DNA of 64,000 bases, from NCBI GenBank assembly GCA_023511625.1, contig JAIMBD010000013.1, forward strand, positions 16,497 through 80,496. The letters run 5' to 3'. This DNA comes from Bacillota bacterium. GTDB taxonomy: Bacteria; Bacillota; Sulfobacillia; Sulfobacillales; Sulfobacillaceae. Below are positions 17,214-26,021 of the stretch, piece by piece (positions within the stretch are counted from its first letter, which is position 1; each line of letters begins with the position of its first letter). The notes under the pieces were generated by a model that ran no database searches, was not told the DNA's origin, and saw nothing but the letters and a program-made list of their open reading frames with translations. The position numbers were made by a program, and so were the translations under genes.

Positions 17214-18386
17214 ATGCACCCGCGACGACACATCTCCCCGTTTCAGTTCGCCCTCCTGATCGCCGCCAGCTACATGGGGTTCGGCATCTTCCAGTTCCCC
17301 CGCGAACTCGTGCTGCACGCCGGGCCGGACGCTCTTTGGGGGCTCTTGTTGGAATTCGCCTGGGCCCTGGCGGCTTTGTCTCTCTGGTTTCGCGTCAACC
17401 GGTTGCACCCGGACCGCCCCCTCTTTGCCTTTCTCCCCCGCTACCTGCCGCGCTCCCTCACCGACCTTGTGGCAGGAGTCACCGTCGCGCTCCACCTCCT
17501 CTTGGCGGTGGTGGCACTGGCCAACTTCGGGTTCCTCATGCGCACCTATTTTCTTCCCGAGACCCCGCTGTGGGCCATCGACGGCGCTTTCGTGCTCACT
17601 GCCGTCTACATCGCCTGGTACGACATCGCCCCCTTGGCCCGCACCCTCGAAACCGTGTTTACCGTGCCGGCCCTCCTTTCCATCTTTATCGGGCTTTTGC
17701 TGATCGGCCGCATGCGCTTTGGCTACGCCCTTCTGCCCACCACCAGGCTGTGGATCCTCCCCACGCTGCGCGGGGCGTATTACGACGCCTACCTCTTCTT
17801 CGGGTTCGAGATCACCATGGTCTTGTACCCCCTGGTGCGGGCCGAAGAGCAGGCCACGGCCGAGCGGTACGCGCTGTGGGCCATGGTCATGACCTGCGCC
17901 TTCTTCCTGTTCGGGTATGCCATGGTGCTGGGCGTGGAAGGCCCCTTCTTTCTCGCTCGCATCCAGTGGCCCACCGTCTCTGCCAATCGGCTGGTCGACA
18001 TCGAGGGGCTCTTCGTCAACAAGCTCGGGCTTTTGGTGGTGGTGTTATGGGGGCTGATGTTGCTCGCGTTTTTGGCCCTGCGCCTCTGGTGCGTGATCCA
18101 CGACGTCATGCCCTCCTTTGGCAGCCATCGTCTTCCGGCCTACCGCCTGTGGCTCGTGACCGCCGCTGCCCTCACCTTGTCGGCCGCCCTCGCCATCCCC
18201 AGCATCGCCCCGCTGAGCCAGCTCTTGATGACGGTGGTCCTCCCTGCCATGCTCGGCTACATCCTCGGCCTGCCCCTCTTCATCCTGGCCGCCGCCCGCT
18301 TCGCCCACCGGCGTCGCCCACCGCCGCGGGCACGGCGGCTGACGGGCACCCGCGCCCTTGGACGGCCCCGGTCCCGCCTGGTATAA
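17214..18386 (+). CDS. GerB-family (GerAB/YndE) spore germination permease
   Basis: Polytopic APC-superfamily protein of 390 residues, the channel/ligand-binding subunit of the germinant receptor. About ten hydrophobic helices; the opening ISPFQFALLIAASYMGFGIF corresponds to the usual IS.yQ....i....g.gil, and FQFPRELVLHAG follows. GAGGAGG lies seven bases before ATG 17214. Its final codons contain the -10 of the following operon (TATAAT at 18382-18387). The germinant cannot be told from sequence. Confidence 0.9.
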   Translation: MHPRRHISPFQFALLIAASYMGFGIFQFPRELVLHAGPDALWGLLLEFAWALAALSLWFRVNRLHPDRPLFAFLPRYLPRSLTDLVAGVTVALHLLLAVVALANFGFLMRTYFLPETPLWAIDGAFVLTAVYIAWYDIAPLARTLETVFTVPALLSIFIGLLLIGRMRFGYALLPTTRLWILPTLRGAYYDAYLFFGFEITMVLYPLVRAEEQATAERYALWAMVMTCAFFLFGYAMVLGVEGPFFLARIQWPTVSANRLVDIEGLFVNKLGLLVVVLWGLMLLAFLALRLWCVIHDVMPSFGSHRLPAYRLWLVTAAALTLSAALAIPSIAPLSQLLMTVVLPAMLGYILGLPLFILAAARFAHRRRPPPRARRLTGTRALGRPRSRLV

Positions 18387-18387
18387 T
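18358..18387 (+). promoter_or_regulatory. Promoter of the moxR-DUF58-transglutaminase operon
   Basis: TTGGAC (18358-18363), 18 bases, perfect TATAAT (18382-18387), overlapping the 3' end of the gerB gene. About 100 bases of leader follow before the moxR ribosome site. This shows that the next operon has its own vegetative promoter. Confidence 0.68.
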
Positions 18388-18496
18388 GGCGACAACGATG
18401 GAAGGCCCTGCCGGCCCGGCGGGGCCTCGTGTCGCAGAGGCCACCCGTCCTGCCGTTTTTGCTGTGGGCCCCTTGTACTTCCGGGAAGGAGGAGCC

Positions 18497-19507
18497 ATGT
18501 CCGGGCACGCGGCGCCATTCGATCCCGGGAATCCCGAGCTCGACCCGGTCCTCGATCAGATGGCAGCGGTGGTCATCGGAAAGCGCGGCGTGGTCGAAGC
18601 GGTCCTGTGCGCCGTGCTGGCGGGGGGGCACGTCCTGTTGGAGGACGTGCCTGGAGTCGGCAAGACCCTCTTGGCCAAGACCTTGGCCCGCTCGTTGGAC
18701 CTGAGCTTTGCCCGCGTGCAGTTCACGCCCGACCTTCTGCCGGCGGACCTCGTCGGCTCCCACCTGTGGGACCCGCGGGAGGCGGTCTTCCGGTTTCGCG
18801 CCGGGCCCTTGTTTCACCATCTGGTGCTGGCGGACGAGATCAACCGCGCCTCCCCCCGCACCCAGTCGGCCCTGCTCGAGGCCATGGAAGAAGCCCAGGT
18901 CACCGTCGAGGGCACCACCTACCCGCTACCCCGCCCGTTTTTGGTCATTGCCACCGCCAACGCGCGCACCGACGCCGGCACCTTCCCCTTGCCCGAAGCG
19001 CAGCTCGACCGCTTCCTCTTCCGCCTCCACCTCGGGTATCCCAGTCCGGAAGAGGAGGTCGCGCTCCTGCGCCAAGCGGCCCAGGCGGAAAAAGGGCCGC
19101 CTCGCCCGCTCCTCGGAGTCGAGGCCGTCCTGCGGCTGCAACAGGAGGTGCGGGCCGTGCGCGTGGCCGACGCCATCCTGCGCTACGTAGCCCAGATCGC
19201 CCACCGCACCCGCACCCATCCCGCCCTGGCGCTGGGCGCAAGCCCGCGCGCAGCCGTGGCGCTCGTGCGCGGAGCGCAGGCGTGGGCGCTGTTGCACGGA
19301 CGGCGGTTCGTCGTCCCCGACGACGTGCGCACCCTCTTGCCGTGGGTCCTCGGCCACCGGTTGGTTCCCCGCCCCGAGACTGCGCCCTTCCCCCTCGACC
19401 TCGGCGAAGGGTGGGACGAGGCGGCCGGCGGCTCGCGCAGCTGGACGTCCCAGGTTCTGCGCCAAATCGTGGAGGCAGTGGACCTGCCCGGAGGCGAAGG
19501 GCGATGA
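18497..19507 (+). CDS. MoxR-family AAA+ ATPase
   Basis: 336-residue AAA+ chaperone-like ATPase. Motifs: VIGKRGVVEAVLCAVLAGGH, Walker A DVPGVGKT, the MoxR-specific RVQFTPDLLPADLVG, Walker B LVLADEINRASPRTQSALLE, sensor 1 ATANARTDAGTFPLPEAQ and the lid GASPRAAVALV. MoxR proteins work with DUF58/VWA partners, as the operon shows here: the stop overlaps the DUF58 gene in ATGA. The start ATG 18497 follows GGAAGGAGGAG. The proposed role is assembling or activating an envelope complex. Confidence 0.93.
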   Translation: MSGHAAPFDPGNPELDPVLDQMAAVVIGKRGVVEAVLCAVLAGGHVLLEDVPGVGKTLLAKTLARSLDLSFARVQFTPDLLPADLVGSHLWDPREAVFRFRAGPLFHHLVLADEINRASPRTQSALLEAMEEAQVTVEGTTYPLPRPFLVIATANARTDAGTFPLPEAQLDRFLFRLHLGYPSPEEEVALLRQAAQAEKGPPRPLLGVEAVLRLQQEVRAVRVADAILRYVAQIAHRTRTHPALALGASPRAAVALVRGAQAWALLHGRRFVVPDDVRTLLPWVLGHRLVPRPETAPFPLDLGEGWDEAAGGSRSWTSQVLRQIVEAVDLPGGEGR

Positions 19508-20562
19508 ACCGCGTCCGGGTGCCGTGGGCCACGGCCGCCCTGGCCTTGGGCTGGACCGCCTCGGCGGCGTACGCCTGGTGGCAGGGTGGGGCCTTGGCCA
19601 CCCGCCTGGCCGCCGCCACCACCCTGCTGGCGATAGGCGGTGCGGCGGGGGCTCTGGCCCCGGCCCGGGCCGTGCGGGTTGAGCGCCGCCTGGAATCGAA
19701 GCCCTTGCGCGCCGGTCAACGTCCCCAAGTGACCCTGCGGACGCGAGTGCCATGGTGGTGGCCCGCCGCCACGGCCGTGGTGGAAGAACCCGACCCCCAA
19801 GGACGCCACGGGCCGCTGCGCCTTTCGATAGGGTGGCCGCGGGGGCGGTGGATCGAGCGACCGTATCCGCTCCCGCCGCTGCCCCGCGGAATCTGGCGGC
19901 TCGGGCCCCCGCGCTTGGAGTGGAGCGACCTCTTCGGCTTCGTGGTGCGGCGCGCCTCTCTCGCGCTGCCCCCGCTCACCTTGGAGGTGTGGCCCACGGT
20001 GCTCCCCGGCCCTGCGCCGCCCTGGGGAGGGTCGAACCGGGCAGGCTTGGGAACCCCCCGGGGACTTCGGCCCTTTGCCAACGGGGACCGGTTGGGACAG
20101 ATCCACTGGCCCGCCAGCGCCAAACATGGTCGTTGGCTGGTCCGGGAGTTTGACCCGGCCCCTGACGACGGGCTGTGGATCGTCCTCGACGGCCGCCCCG
20201 CCCTGCCCCCGACCTGGTTCGAACTGGCCGTGGACGTGGCCGCCACCTTGACTCACTGGCTTTTGACCCGCGCCATTCCGGTGGGGCTCTGGGAGAAAGG
20301 CAGCGGAGCTCTGGTCCCCCCTGCCACAGGCCCCGCCCATTACCGGCGCCTGATGCGCCTTTTGGCCCGGGCCGACGCCTTGAGCTCGGGCGCCGGCCTC
20401 GCCCCGGGCGTCCCTCCACGCCTCGGCGTGTGGGTCACCGGGCCGAGCGCGGCGGCCAGCGGCCCTCCCGGATGGCAGGGAGCCGTCCTGCGGGTGGGCC
20501 GTCCGGAGATGCAGCGCCTCGAGCAACTGCGGACCTGGGCCAACCGAGGCGGCGCACCATGA
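19504..20562 (+). CDS. DUF58 family protein
   Basis: 352 residues. Two N-terminal membrane helices (TAALALGWTASAAYAWW, LATRLAAATTLLAIGGAAGA), a beta-rich middle, then the DUF58 core: LGTPRGLRPFANGDRLGQIHWPASAKHGRWLVREFDP, where the D-x3-IHW-x-A-SAK pattern is diagnostic, followed by LWIVLDGRP like the start of a VWA fold. Overlaps moxR and the transglutaminase gene (ATGA at both ends), so the three proteins are made in fixed ratio and probably form one membrane-associated system. Confidence 0.9.
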   Translation: MNRVRVPWATAALALGWTASAAYAWWQGGALATRLAAATTLLAIGGAAGALAPARAVRVERRLESKPLRAGQRPQVTLRTRVPWWWPAATAVVEEPDPQGRHGPLRLSIGWPRGRWIERPYPLPPLPRGIWRLGPPRLEWSDLFGFVVRRASLALPPLTLEVWPTVLPGPAPPWGGSNRAGLGTPRGLRPFANGDRLGQIHWPASAKHGRWLVREFDPAPDDGLWIVLDGRPALPPTWFELAVDVAATLTHWLLTRAIPVGLWEKGSGALVPPATGPAHYRRLMRLLARADALSSGAGLAPGVPPRLGVWVTGPSAAASGPPGWQGAVLRVGRPEMQRLEQLRTWANRGGAP

Positions 20563-22577
20563 CCCCCCGGTGGGTGCCGGTCGCGACCGGCGCGCTGCAG
20601 GCCTCGGCCCTGTGGTATCCCTTTCTCACTGCGGCCCGGCCCCACCTGGCCCATCCGCTTGAGGTCGCGGCCTGGCCGGCCCTCGCGCTCGCTGCCGGAT
20701 CCGTCCTTCCCCCTGGCCGCCGGCTGGCCGCCCTAAAGCTCCTCCTCGGCCTGGGAGCCCTCTTTTTGGCCGTGCCGGGGAGCACCGTGCACACCGTGGC
20801 CACCGTCCTCGCCCATCCCCGCCCAGCCGCGGCATTGAGCGCATGGCGCCAAGGCGTGGCCACGCTGGCGCTGTTGGGCGCTTTGCTTGCGGCCGTCACC
20901 GCCCTCGTGCGGACCTTCCATCCCGAGCGGGGATGCGACGCGCAGGCCGGCGCGCTTGCCGTCGGCGTCACCCTCCTGGCGTGCCTGCACACCTGGGTCG
21001 GCACGGCCGTGACGGGGTCGCTGACCCTCTTCCTCGCTACGGGTCTTCTCGGGATGGCGTGGGCGCGTGGGCAAGCGGCGGGCAGTGGAGGTCGTCGTAT
21101 GCGCCTGGCGGCGTGGTCTTGGGCTCTCGCCGTGCCGGCTCTGGCTCAAGCGGCCCCGCCGCTTCCCGGCCACGGGCTCGGAACGCCGCTCTCCTTGCCC
21201 AACACGCCCACGGCCACCGGCCTCGGCATCGGCGCGACGAATATCAACCATCCGGTGACGGTGGTGGACCGGCCCGTCTATTCCATCGCCGGCATCCCCG
21301 GCCCCGGCCTTTGGGCCGTGGCCACCTACAGCCAGTTCAACGGCGTGCGCTGGTCCAACCCGCCGCGACCGCCGGTGCCGTTTGTCAGCGGGGCCCGCCT
21401 CCCGTCCGGCCGGACATGGCCGCCCGCTCCCCTGCAGTGGGTCACCATCACCGTCACGGCCCTCGGCCCCACCCCGAGCCCCGACATCCCCTACCGCGGG
21501 CGCCCGTGGCGGGTCGCCGCGCCCGGCTCCCCCCGAGGGCTCGCCTGGCCAGACCAGGGACATTGGCGTTGGGTGTCGCCGGCACCGGCGTCGTATCTGG
21601 AAACGATAGCCATCCCCGAGCCTCGTCCCGACGCCTGGGCCCGGGCGCCCTACCTTACGCCCCCACCCGGCTTGAAGGCCGACCTCGAGCTGCCTGCCAA
21701 CCTCTCGCCGGCCGTGGTGGCGCTGGCGCACCGGGTGGCCGGGTCGGCCGGTGGGCCCTGGCAGGCCGTCGAGGCCCTGGCTGCCTATCTGGACCGGCAC
21801 GGGCGCTACACCTTGGACTTTTCTCCAAGCCGCCACGGCAACGCCGTCAACCGGTTCCTCCTTGTCACCCACGCCGGCTACTGTGACCAGTTCTCCTCTA
21901 GCCTGGTGATGATGGCCCGGGCGCTGGGGATCCCGGCGCGCTGGGTCGTCGGCTACGGGCCCGGCACCTTCGACGCCGCCACCGACACCGAGCTTTTGAC
22001 CACTGCCGACGCCCATTCGTGGGCCGAGGTGTGGATCGCCGGGCGGGGGTGGGTCGCCGTCGACCCCACCCCTGCCGTTCCGACGACAGCCGCCGCCCCC
22101 GCTGCTACTCAGACCCCCGGTGCCGGCGGCGCTCCAAAGTCGCCGCTGGCCCCGCCATCCTCCCGGCTGGTGCGAACTCCAAGCCCGGTCTCGCCGCGGA
22201 CGGCCCGCCGGCCGTGGCTCGGACCGATGGCGCTTGCCGCCGGCGCCCTCGCCGGCGCGCTGTGGGCTGCATCCTGGCGCCGGACAAGACACGACCTGGC
22301 CCACCGGCTCCTCCGCCTCGAACGTCAGCTAAAAGGCGGGGGGCATCGCGCAGTCACGCTACGCGAGCAGTGGGCGGCAGTGCCTGACTTAGCCCCGGCC
22401 GTGGCCGTGGTGGAAGCCTGGCGCTGGGGCGGCATCTTGCCTGATCCAGGCCAGTTGGCCCAGGCCGAAGCCGCCGCGGCGCGCCTGAGTCGCTCCCGCT
22501 GGCGGTTTTGGCAAACCCGCAGCCTTGGGCGCCATGCTTACGGCGGCGATGCCGACGGCGGAGAAGGCGCCGTCTGA
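20559..22577 (+). CDS. Membrane-bound transglutaminase-like protease/ligase
   Basis: 672 residues. The N-terminal 190 residues hold about six membrane helices, followed by an extracytoplasmic region and a transglutaminase core with complete triad: Cys in THAGYCDQFSS, His in ADAHSWAEVWI, Asp in WVAVDPTPA. A Pro/Ala-rich linker leads to one more helix (LGPMALAAGALAGALWAAS) and a C-terminal cytoplasmic DUF4129-like tail rich in Arg and Leu. This is the standard third partner of MoxR-DUF58 systems. The last 40 bases overlap the convergent gene at 22538. Confidence 0.9.
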   Translation: MTPRWVPVATGALQASALWYPFLTAARPHLAHPLEVAAWPALALAAGSVLPPGRRLAALKLLLGLGALFLAVPGSTVHTVATVLAHPRPAAALSAWRQGVATLALLGALLAAVTALVRTFHPERGCDAQAGALAVGVTLLACLHTWVGTAVTGSLTLFLATGLLGMAWARGQAAGSGGRRMRLAAWSWALAVPALAQAAPPLPGHGLGTPLSLPNTPTATGLGIGATNINHPVTVVDRPVYSIAGIPGPGLWAVATYSQFNGVRWSNPPRPPVPFVSGARLPSGRTWPPAPLQWVTITVTALGPTPSPDIPYRGRPWRVAAPGSPRGLAWPDQGHWRWVSPAPASYLETIAIPEPRPDAWARAPYLTPPPGLKADLELPANLSPAVVALAHRVAGSAGGPWQAVEALAAYLDRHGRYTLDFSPSRHGNAVNRFLLVTHAGYCDQFSSSLVMMARALGIPARWVVGYGPGTFDAATDTELLTTADAHSWAEVWIAGRGWVAVDPTPAVPTTAAAPAATQTPGAGGAPKSPLAPPSSRLVRTPSPVSPRTARRPWLGPMALAAGALAGALWAASWRRTRHDLAHRLLRLERQLKGGGHRAVTLREQWAAVPDLAPAVAVVEAWRWGGILPDPGQLAQAEAAAARLSRSRWRFWQTRSLGRHAYGGDADGGEGAV

Positions 22578-23095
22578 TCCAGCCGCTCTTTGAGCGCCTT
22601 TAACTCCTGACCCAAGCGCTGCATCTCCGACTGGGCCAGGCTCAAAAAGCGGCTCAACTCCTCCTGCCGCTCCGGGGCCAGGTCCATCAGCTGGCGGACC
22701 TCGTTGTAGATGTCCAGGGCTTGGTCGACGTCGCCCCGCAGGCGCTGGATGCGCTCTTCGAGGCGCAGGCGCTCATCGAGGGCCCGGTCCTCGGCCACCA
22801 AAGGCGCCAACATCTGGAGCAGCAAGGGGTCGTCGGTCGAGACCCGGACCGCCACCACGTGGCCCGGATAGCGCCGTGCCGCCTGGATCCACGTGACCGG
22901 ATCCGGCACCGGCACCCCGCGAATGAAGCCCTGCCAGGGCGCCACCGGGATCTCGATCCGCCGGTGGGCGCCGATGGCCATGGCCAGCACCCGCTCCTCC
23001 CGAATCTGGTGAACAAAGGCCACCCGGGTAGGATCGGCCAAAAGATAGCCCAACGCCACCTGGGTCGCCGGGGAATGGACCGTCAACCGCGCCAA
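22538..23095 (-). CDS. Uncharacterised coiled-coil protein
   Basis: 185 residues, no family recognised. The N-terminal 110 residues look like a small alpha/beta domain (VALGYLLADPTRVAFVHQI, IEIPVAPWQGFIRGVPVPDP, GHVVAVRVSTDDPLLLQML). The remainder is a charged heptad coil (ERLRLEERIQRLRGDVDQAL, LSLAQSEMQRLGQELKALKE). The listed TTG start has no good ribosome site; a CTG at 23122, nine bases after AGAGGGG, would give a natural-looking LDTERILAYLARL start. Convergent with, and overlapping by 40 bases, the transglutaminase gene. Confidence 0.6.
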   Translation of the reverse strand: MARLTVHSPATQVALGYLLADPTRVAFVHQIREERVLAMAIGAHRRIEIPVAPWQGFIRGVPVPDPVTWIQAARRYPGHVVAVRVSTDDPLLLQMLAPLVAEDRALDERLRLEERIQRLRGDVDQALDIYNEVRQLMDLAPERQEELSRFLSLAQSEMQRLGQELKALKERLDQTAPSPPSASPP

Positions 23096-23364
23096 ATAGG
23101 CCAGAATCCGCTCCGTGTCCAGCGCAACCCAACCCCTCTAGTGCATGATTTCCCGGCCGGCCCGACCCGGCAGGGGCCTTCGGCCCATATCGTTTCCAGC
23201 ATACCACCTCCTCGGCCGATTGTCCTAAGGTGCACCACCGCGGGGGGCTCGACGCCGTCTTGCGACCTGGTGTAGGGTGAGGGCGGAACGTCTTCGGGCG
23301 TTGCCGAAGGCGGCAAAGAGCAGGGGCACCTTCGGGCATGCCCCAAAAGGCGGGGAATGGCGCG

Positions 23365-23772
23365 GTGTGGCCAGTGGTGTTGAACCTGCACCTGGGGTTG
23401 GCCTGGGCTCTGTGGGTCGCCAGCGGAGTCATGGCCGGGATCTGGTGGAGGCGGCGAAAAAATTCCGAGGTGCCGGTAAGGATCTGGCAATATCAGGGTA
23501 TTCTGCAGGTAGCTGTCCTGCTGCAGGGGGCCTTGGGCTTGTGGCTCTACGAAACCGGACCTCGACCCCGAGATCCCTTGCACGTTCTGTACGGGGTGGT
23601 CCTGGCGGTGATCGTAGTGGTCGAGCGGTCGCTCTTGCCGGCGGGGCGCCTTCGGGCGTTGTGGGAGGCCGACTGGGGGCGCTTTGCCGAAGGGTGGGGC
23701 TTTTTTTGGCTCAATCTCTTGACCTGGCTCGTGGTCAGCCGAGCCATCAGCACTGGGCTTTGGGGAATTTAA
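23365..23772 (+). CDS. Small four-helix membrane protein, unknown
   Basis: 135 residues from GTG 23365 (144 from ATG 23338, which lacks a ribosome site; AAGGCGGGG lies before the GTG). Four hydrophobic segments: LNLHLGLAWALWVASGVMAG, YQGILQVAVLLQGALGLWLY, LHVLYGVVLAVIVVVERSLL and FFWLNLLTWLVVSRAIS. The His in the first helix and the short loops are reminiscent of cytochrome-like or transporter accessory proteins, but I recognise no family. It stands alone. Confidence 0.55.
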   Translation: MWPVVLNLHLGLAWALWVASGVMAGIWWRRRKNSEVPVRIWQYQGILQVAVLLQGALGLWLYETGPRPRDPLHVLYGVVLAVIVVVERSLLPAGRLRALWEADWGRFAEGWGFFWLNLLTWLVVSRAISTGLWGI

Positions 23773-23908
23773 CCAGCAGGAAATCGTGCCGGAAGCGCGA
23801 ATTATACGATGCGATTTCCGCCGTCCATGGGGGAGCGGATTCCATATAATGGACTAAGACCGGTGTGGCCGTCTCGAGGACACTCTACGACAGGAAGGAG
23901 CGAAGGCC

Positions 23909-24769
23909 ATGCGAACGTTGACCCAAGGGGAGATCAAGGCCTTGATCGTCCTGTTAGGCGATGAAGACATCAAGACGGCCCAAATCGCGCGCAGGGTGTT
24001 GATCGAGGCGCGGCGGGAGGCGCAGCCCTACTTGGAGGCAGTGCGCGACACCCTCGACCCCCACGTCCGCACGCGGGTGTACAGCATCTTGGAGCGCCTG
24101 CGCCTGGACGAACTCGGCGAGCGCTTCCGGGCCTTCGCGTCGGTGCCCTCGGCGTGGCTCGACCTCGAAGAAGGCGCCTTCTTGATCGCCGAGGCAGGGT
24201 ATCCCAACATCAACCGCGCGCACTACCGCGCCATGCTTGACCAGATGGCGGAGACCTTCCGGCTTCGGATGGAATCGCAGCCGGGCGGGGGATGGAAGGG
24301 CCGCGAGCTGTTGGAGCGGTTCAACGACTACTTCTTCAACGAGCTCGGGTTTACCGGCAACCAGGAAAACTACTACGACCCCGACAACACCTATATCAAC
24401 CAGGTGCTCGATCGGCGGCTCGGCATTCCCATCAGCCTCTCTACGGTCTACCTCCTTTTGGCCAAGCGCCTGCGCCTGCCGGTAGTGGGCGTAGGCATGC
24501 CCGGCCACTTCCTCCTCCAGTACAACGACAGCCTGTACGTCGACGCGTTCCACAAGGGCCAGATCCTCAATCGGGGCGAGTGCGTGCAGTTTCTCATGAA
24601 CAACGGCTTTGGGTTCCACCCGGCGTACTTGAGCCCCACGCCCACCCGCTTCATCTTGGTGCGCATGCTGACCAACCTCATTCAGATCTGCACCACCCAG
24701 GACCCCGACCGAGCCGAATCGCTGGCGGCCTTCCGCGACATGTTGACCCGCGCCCACGTCAATGTCTAA
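23909..24769 (+). CDS. SirB1-family transglutaminase-like protein
   Basis: 286 residues of the SirB1/Transglut_core2 family, whose N-terminal part is HEAT-like (IARRVLIEARREAQPYL, VRTRVYSILERLRLDELGER) and whose second half is the fold-defining block: FNDYFFNELGFTGNQENYY, INQVLDRRLGIPISLSTVYL, GVGMPGHFLLQY and the closing GECVQFL. The transglutaminase cysteine is replaced by Ser in the PISLS segment, which is normal for this family, so enzymatic activity is not expected. AAGGAGCGAAGGCC precedes ATG 23909; a -10-like TATAAT lies at 23845-23850 without a clear -35. Confidence 0.85.
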   Translation: MRTLTQGEIKALIVLLGDEDIKTAQIARRVLIEARREAQPYLEAVRDTLDPHVRTRVYSILERLRLDELGERFRAFASVPSAWLDLEEGAFLIAEAGYPNINRAHYRAMLDQMAETFRLRMESQPGGGWKGRELLERFNDYFFNELGFTGNQENYYDPDNTYINQVLDRRLGIPISLSTVYLLLAKRLRLPVVGVGMPGHFLLQYNDSLYVDAFHKGQILNRGECVQFLMNNGFGFHPAYLSPTPTRFILVRMLTNLIQICTTQDPDRAESLAAFRDMLTRAHVNV

Positions 24770-24772
24770 GGT

Positions 24773-24831
24773 GCCACCGCCTCCGGGAAGCGGGTCGCCC
24801 CGGGGGGATGCCCGCCCCGGAGCGCCGTGGC
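24773..24831. terminator. Long hairpin between convergent genes
   Basis: GCCACCGCCTCCGGG (24773-24787) can pair with CCCGGAGCGCCGTGGC (24816-24831) with one small bulge. It lies between the convergent stops of the SirB1-like gene and asd. No T-run follows on either strand, so action as a bidirectional terminator is inference from position and strength. Confidence 0.45.
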
Positions 24832-24832
24832 C

Positions 24833-25906
24833 TTACGACCCAAAAACCCCTTGACTCAAGAGCGCCTCGGCCAATAAGACGGCTCCCTTGCCGGCGCCCA
24901 TCTTGGTGTTGTGGGAAACCAGGACGTATTTCACGCCTCCTAAGACCGGTTCCGGTTCGACCCGCCCCACGCTGGTGGTCATGCCGTCACCGAGGTCGCG
25001 GTCTCGCCGCACTTGCGGGCGAAACGGGTCCTCGAAGACATGGATCCACTCTGCCGGGGCCGAGGGCAGGGCCGGGCCGGCAAACGGCCGGTATTCCCGC
25101 AGTGCCGCCTTGACCGCCTCCACCGTGGCCGGGCGCTCGAGGCCCGCAAACACCGCTTCGGTGTGGCCGTCCAACACCGCCGCCCGCGTGCAGATGGCGT
25201 TGATGGGAATGGAGGCCGGCCGCACCGTCTCGCCTTCGACGCGCCCCAAGATCTTGCCGAGTTCGGCTCGCACCTTCTCTTCTTCCTTGGGGATGTAGGG
25301 CAAGATGTTGTCCAAGCTGTCCAGCGTCCGCACGCCCGGGCTGCGACCGGCACCGCTCACGGCCTGCATGGAGACCATGAGCACCCGGCTTAGCCCGAAG
25401 GCGTCGGCCAACGGCTTTAAGGTGATGGCCAAGCCGGTGACGGTGCAGTTGGGGATGGGGACCACAAAGCCCTGCCAGCCCCGCCGCCGCTGCTGCACGC
25501 GGATGAGCTCGGCGTGGTGGTGGTTGACACCGGGGATCATGAGCGGAGTGTCCGGCTCCTGTCGAAACGCGGAAGCGGTGGAGAAGGTGGGAGTAGTGGC
25601 GGCAAACCGCGGTTCCAACTCCCGGGCCACGTCGGATTCCACGGCAGTGAAGATGACGTCCACCGACTTGGGGTCGAAGGCGTCCGACTGCACCACCGGC
25701 ACCGCCTCCATGTCGTCGGGAACCTCCGCGCTTTGGGTCCACCGCGACGCGCCGTCCGGCTCCAACAGGGCGCGCCGGTAGTCGGGCGCGGAACGGGAGG
25801 ACACCATCACCGTGACCTCAAACCAGGGATGATGGGACAAGGCCTGCACGAACTGCTGACCGGCCATGCCGGTTGCCCCTACGATGGCTGCCTTCAACTT
25901 CTGCAT
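24833..25906 (-). CDS. asd: Aspartate-semialdehyde dehydrogenase, archaeal/fungal type
   Basis: Reduces aspartyl phosphate to aspartate semialdehyde for lysine, diaminopimelate, threonine and methionine. 357 residues: NADP loop KAAIVGATGMAGQQFVQAL, catalytic cysteine in PIPNCTVTGLAITLKPLAD, substrate region MVSMQAVSGAGRSPG, and EEEKVRAELGKILG. The insertion pattern and the PNCTVTG motif point to the archaeal/fungal subfamily instead of the common bacterial one; malonyl-CoA reductases of some Sulfolobales come from the same subfamily, so that activity cannot be excluded. ATG 25906 has GGAAGGAG upstream. The promoter carries a four-copy 9-bp repeat. Confidence 0.88.
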   Translation of the reverse strand: MQKLKAAIVGATGMAGQQFVQALSHHPWFEVTVMVSSRSAPDYRRALLEPDGASRWTQSAEVPDDMEAVPVVQSDAFDPKSVDVIFTAVESDVARELEPRFAATTPTFSTASAFRQEPDTPLMIPGVNHHHAELIRVQQRRRGWQGFVVPIPNCTVTGLAITLKPLADAFGLSRVLMVSMQAVSGAGRSPGVRTLDSLDNILPYIPKEEEKVRAELGKILGRVEGETVRPASIPINAICTRAAVLDGHTEAVFAGLERPATVEAVKAALREYRPFAGPALPSAPAEWIHVFEDPFRPQVRRDRDLGDGMTTSVGRVEPEPVLGGVKYVLVSHNTKMGAGKGAVLLAEALLSQGVFGS

Positions 25907-25986
25907 CGTCTGCTCCTTCCAGAAAGAAAACCCCCGGGCTCCCCGCAGCACCGCCCACCGGATGCCGTCCTTCTGTTGGTGGCGTC

Positions 25987-26021
25987 CGTACGTTCCGCAC
26001 GTTCCGTACGTTCCGTACGTA
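25987..26021 (+). repeat. Four tandem 9-bp repeats in the asd promoter/leader
   Basis: CGTACGTTC, CGCACGTTC, CGTACGTTC and CGTACGTA in direct array. Each unit has a self-complementary CGTACG (CGCACG in unit 2). The array begins at the -10 of the minus-strand asd promoter and covers the start of transcription and about 25 bases of leader. It could be a cooperative operator or a slippage-prone tract. Confidence 0.8.

Noticed and set aside
25987..26021. Short CRISPR-like array
   Set aside because: Units are 9 bp, contiguous and without spacers; kept only as a tandem repeat.
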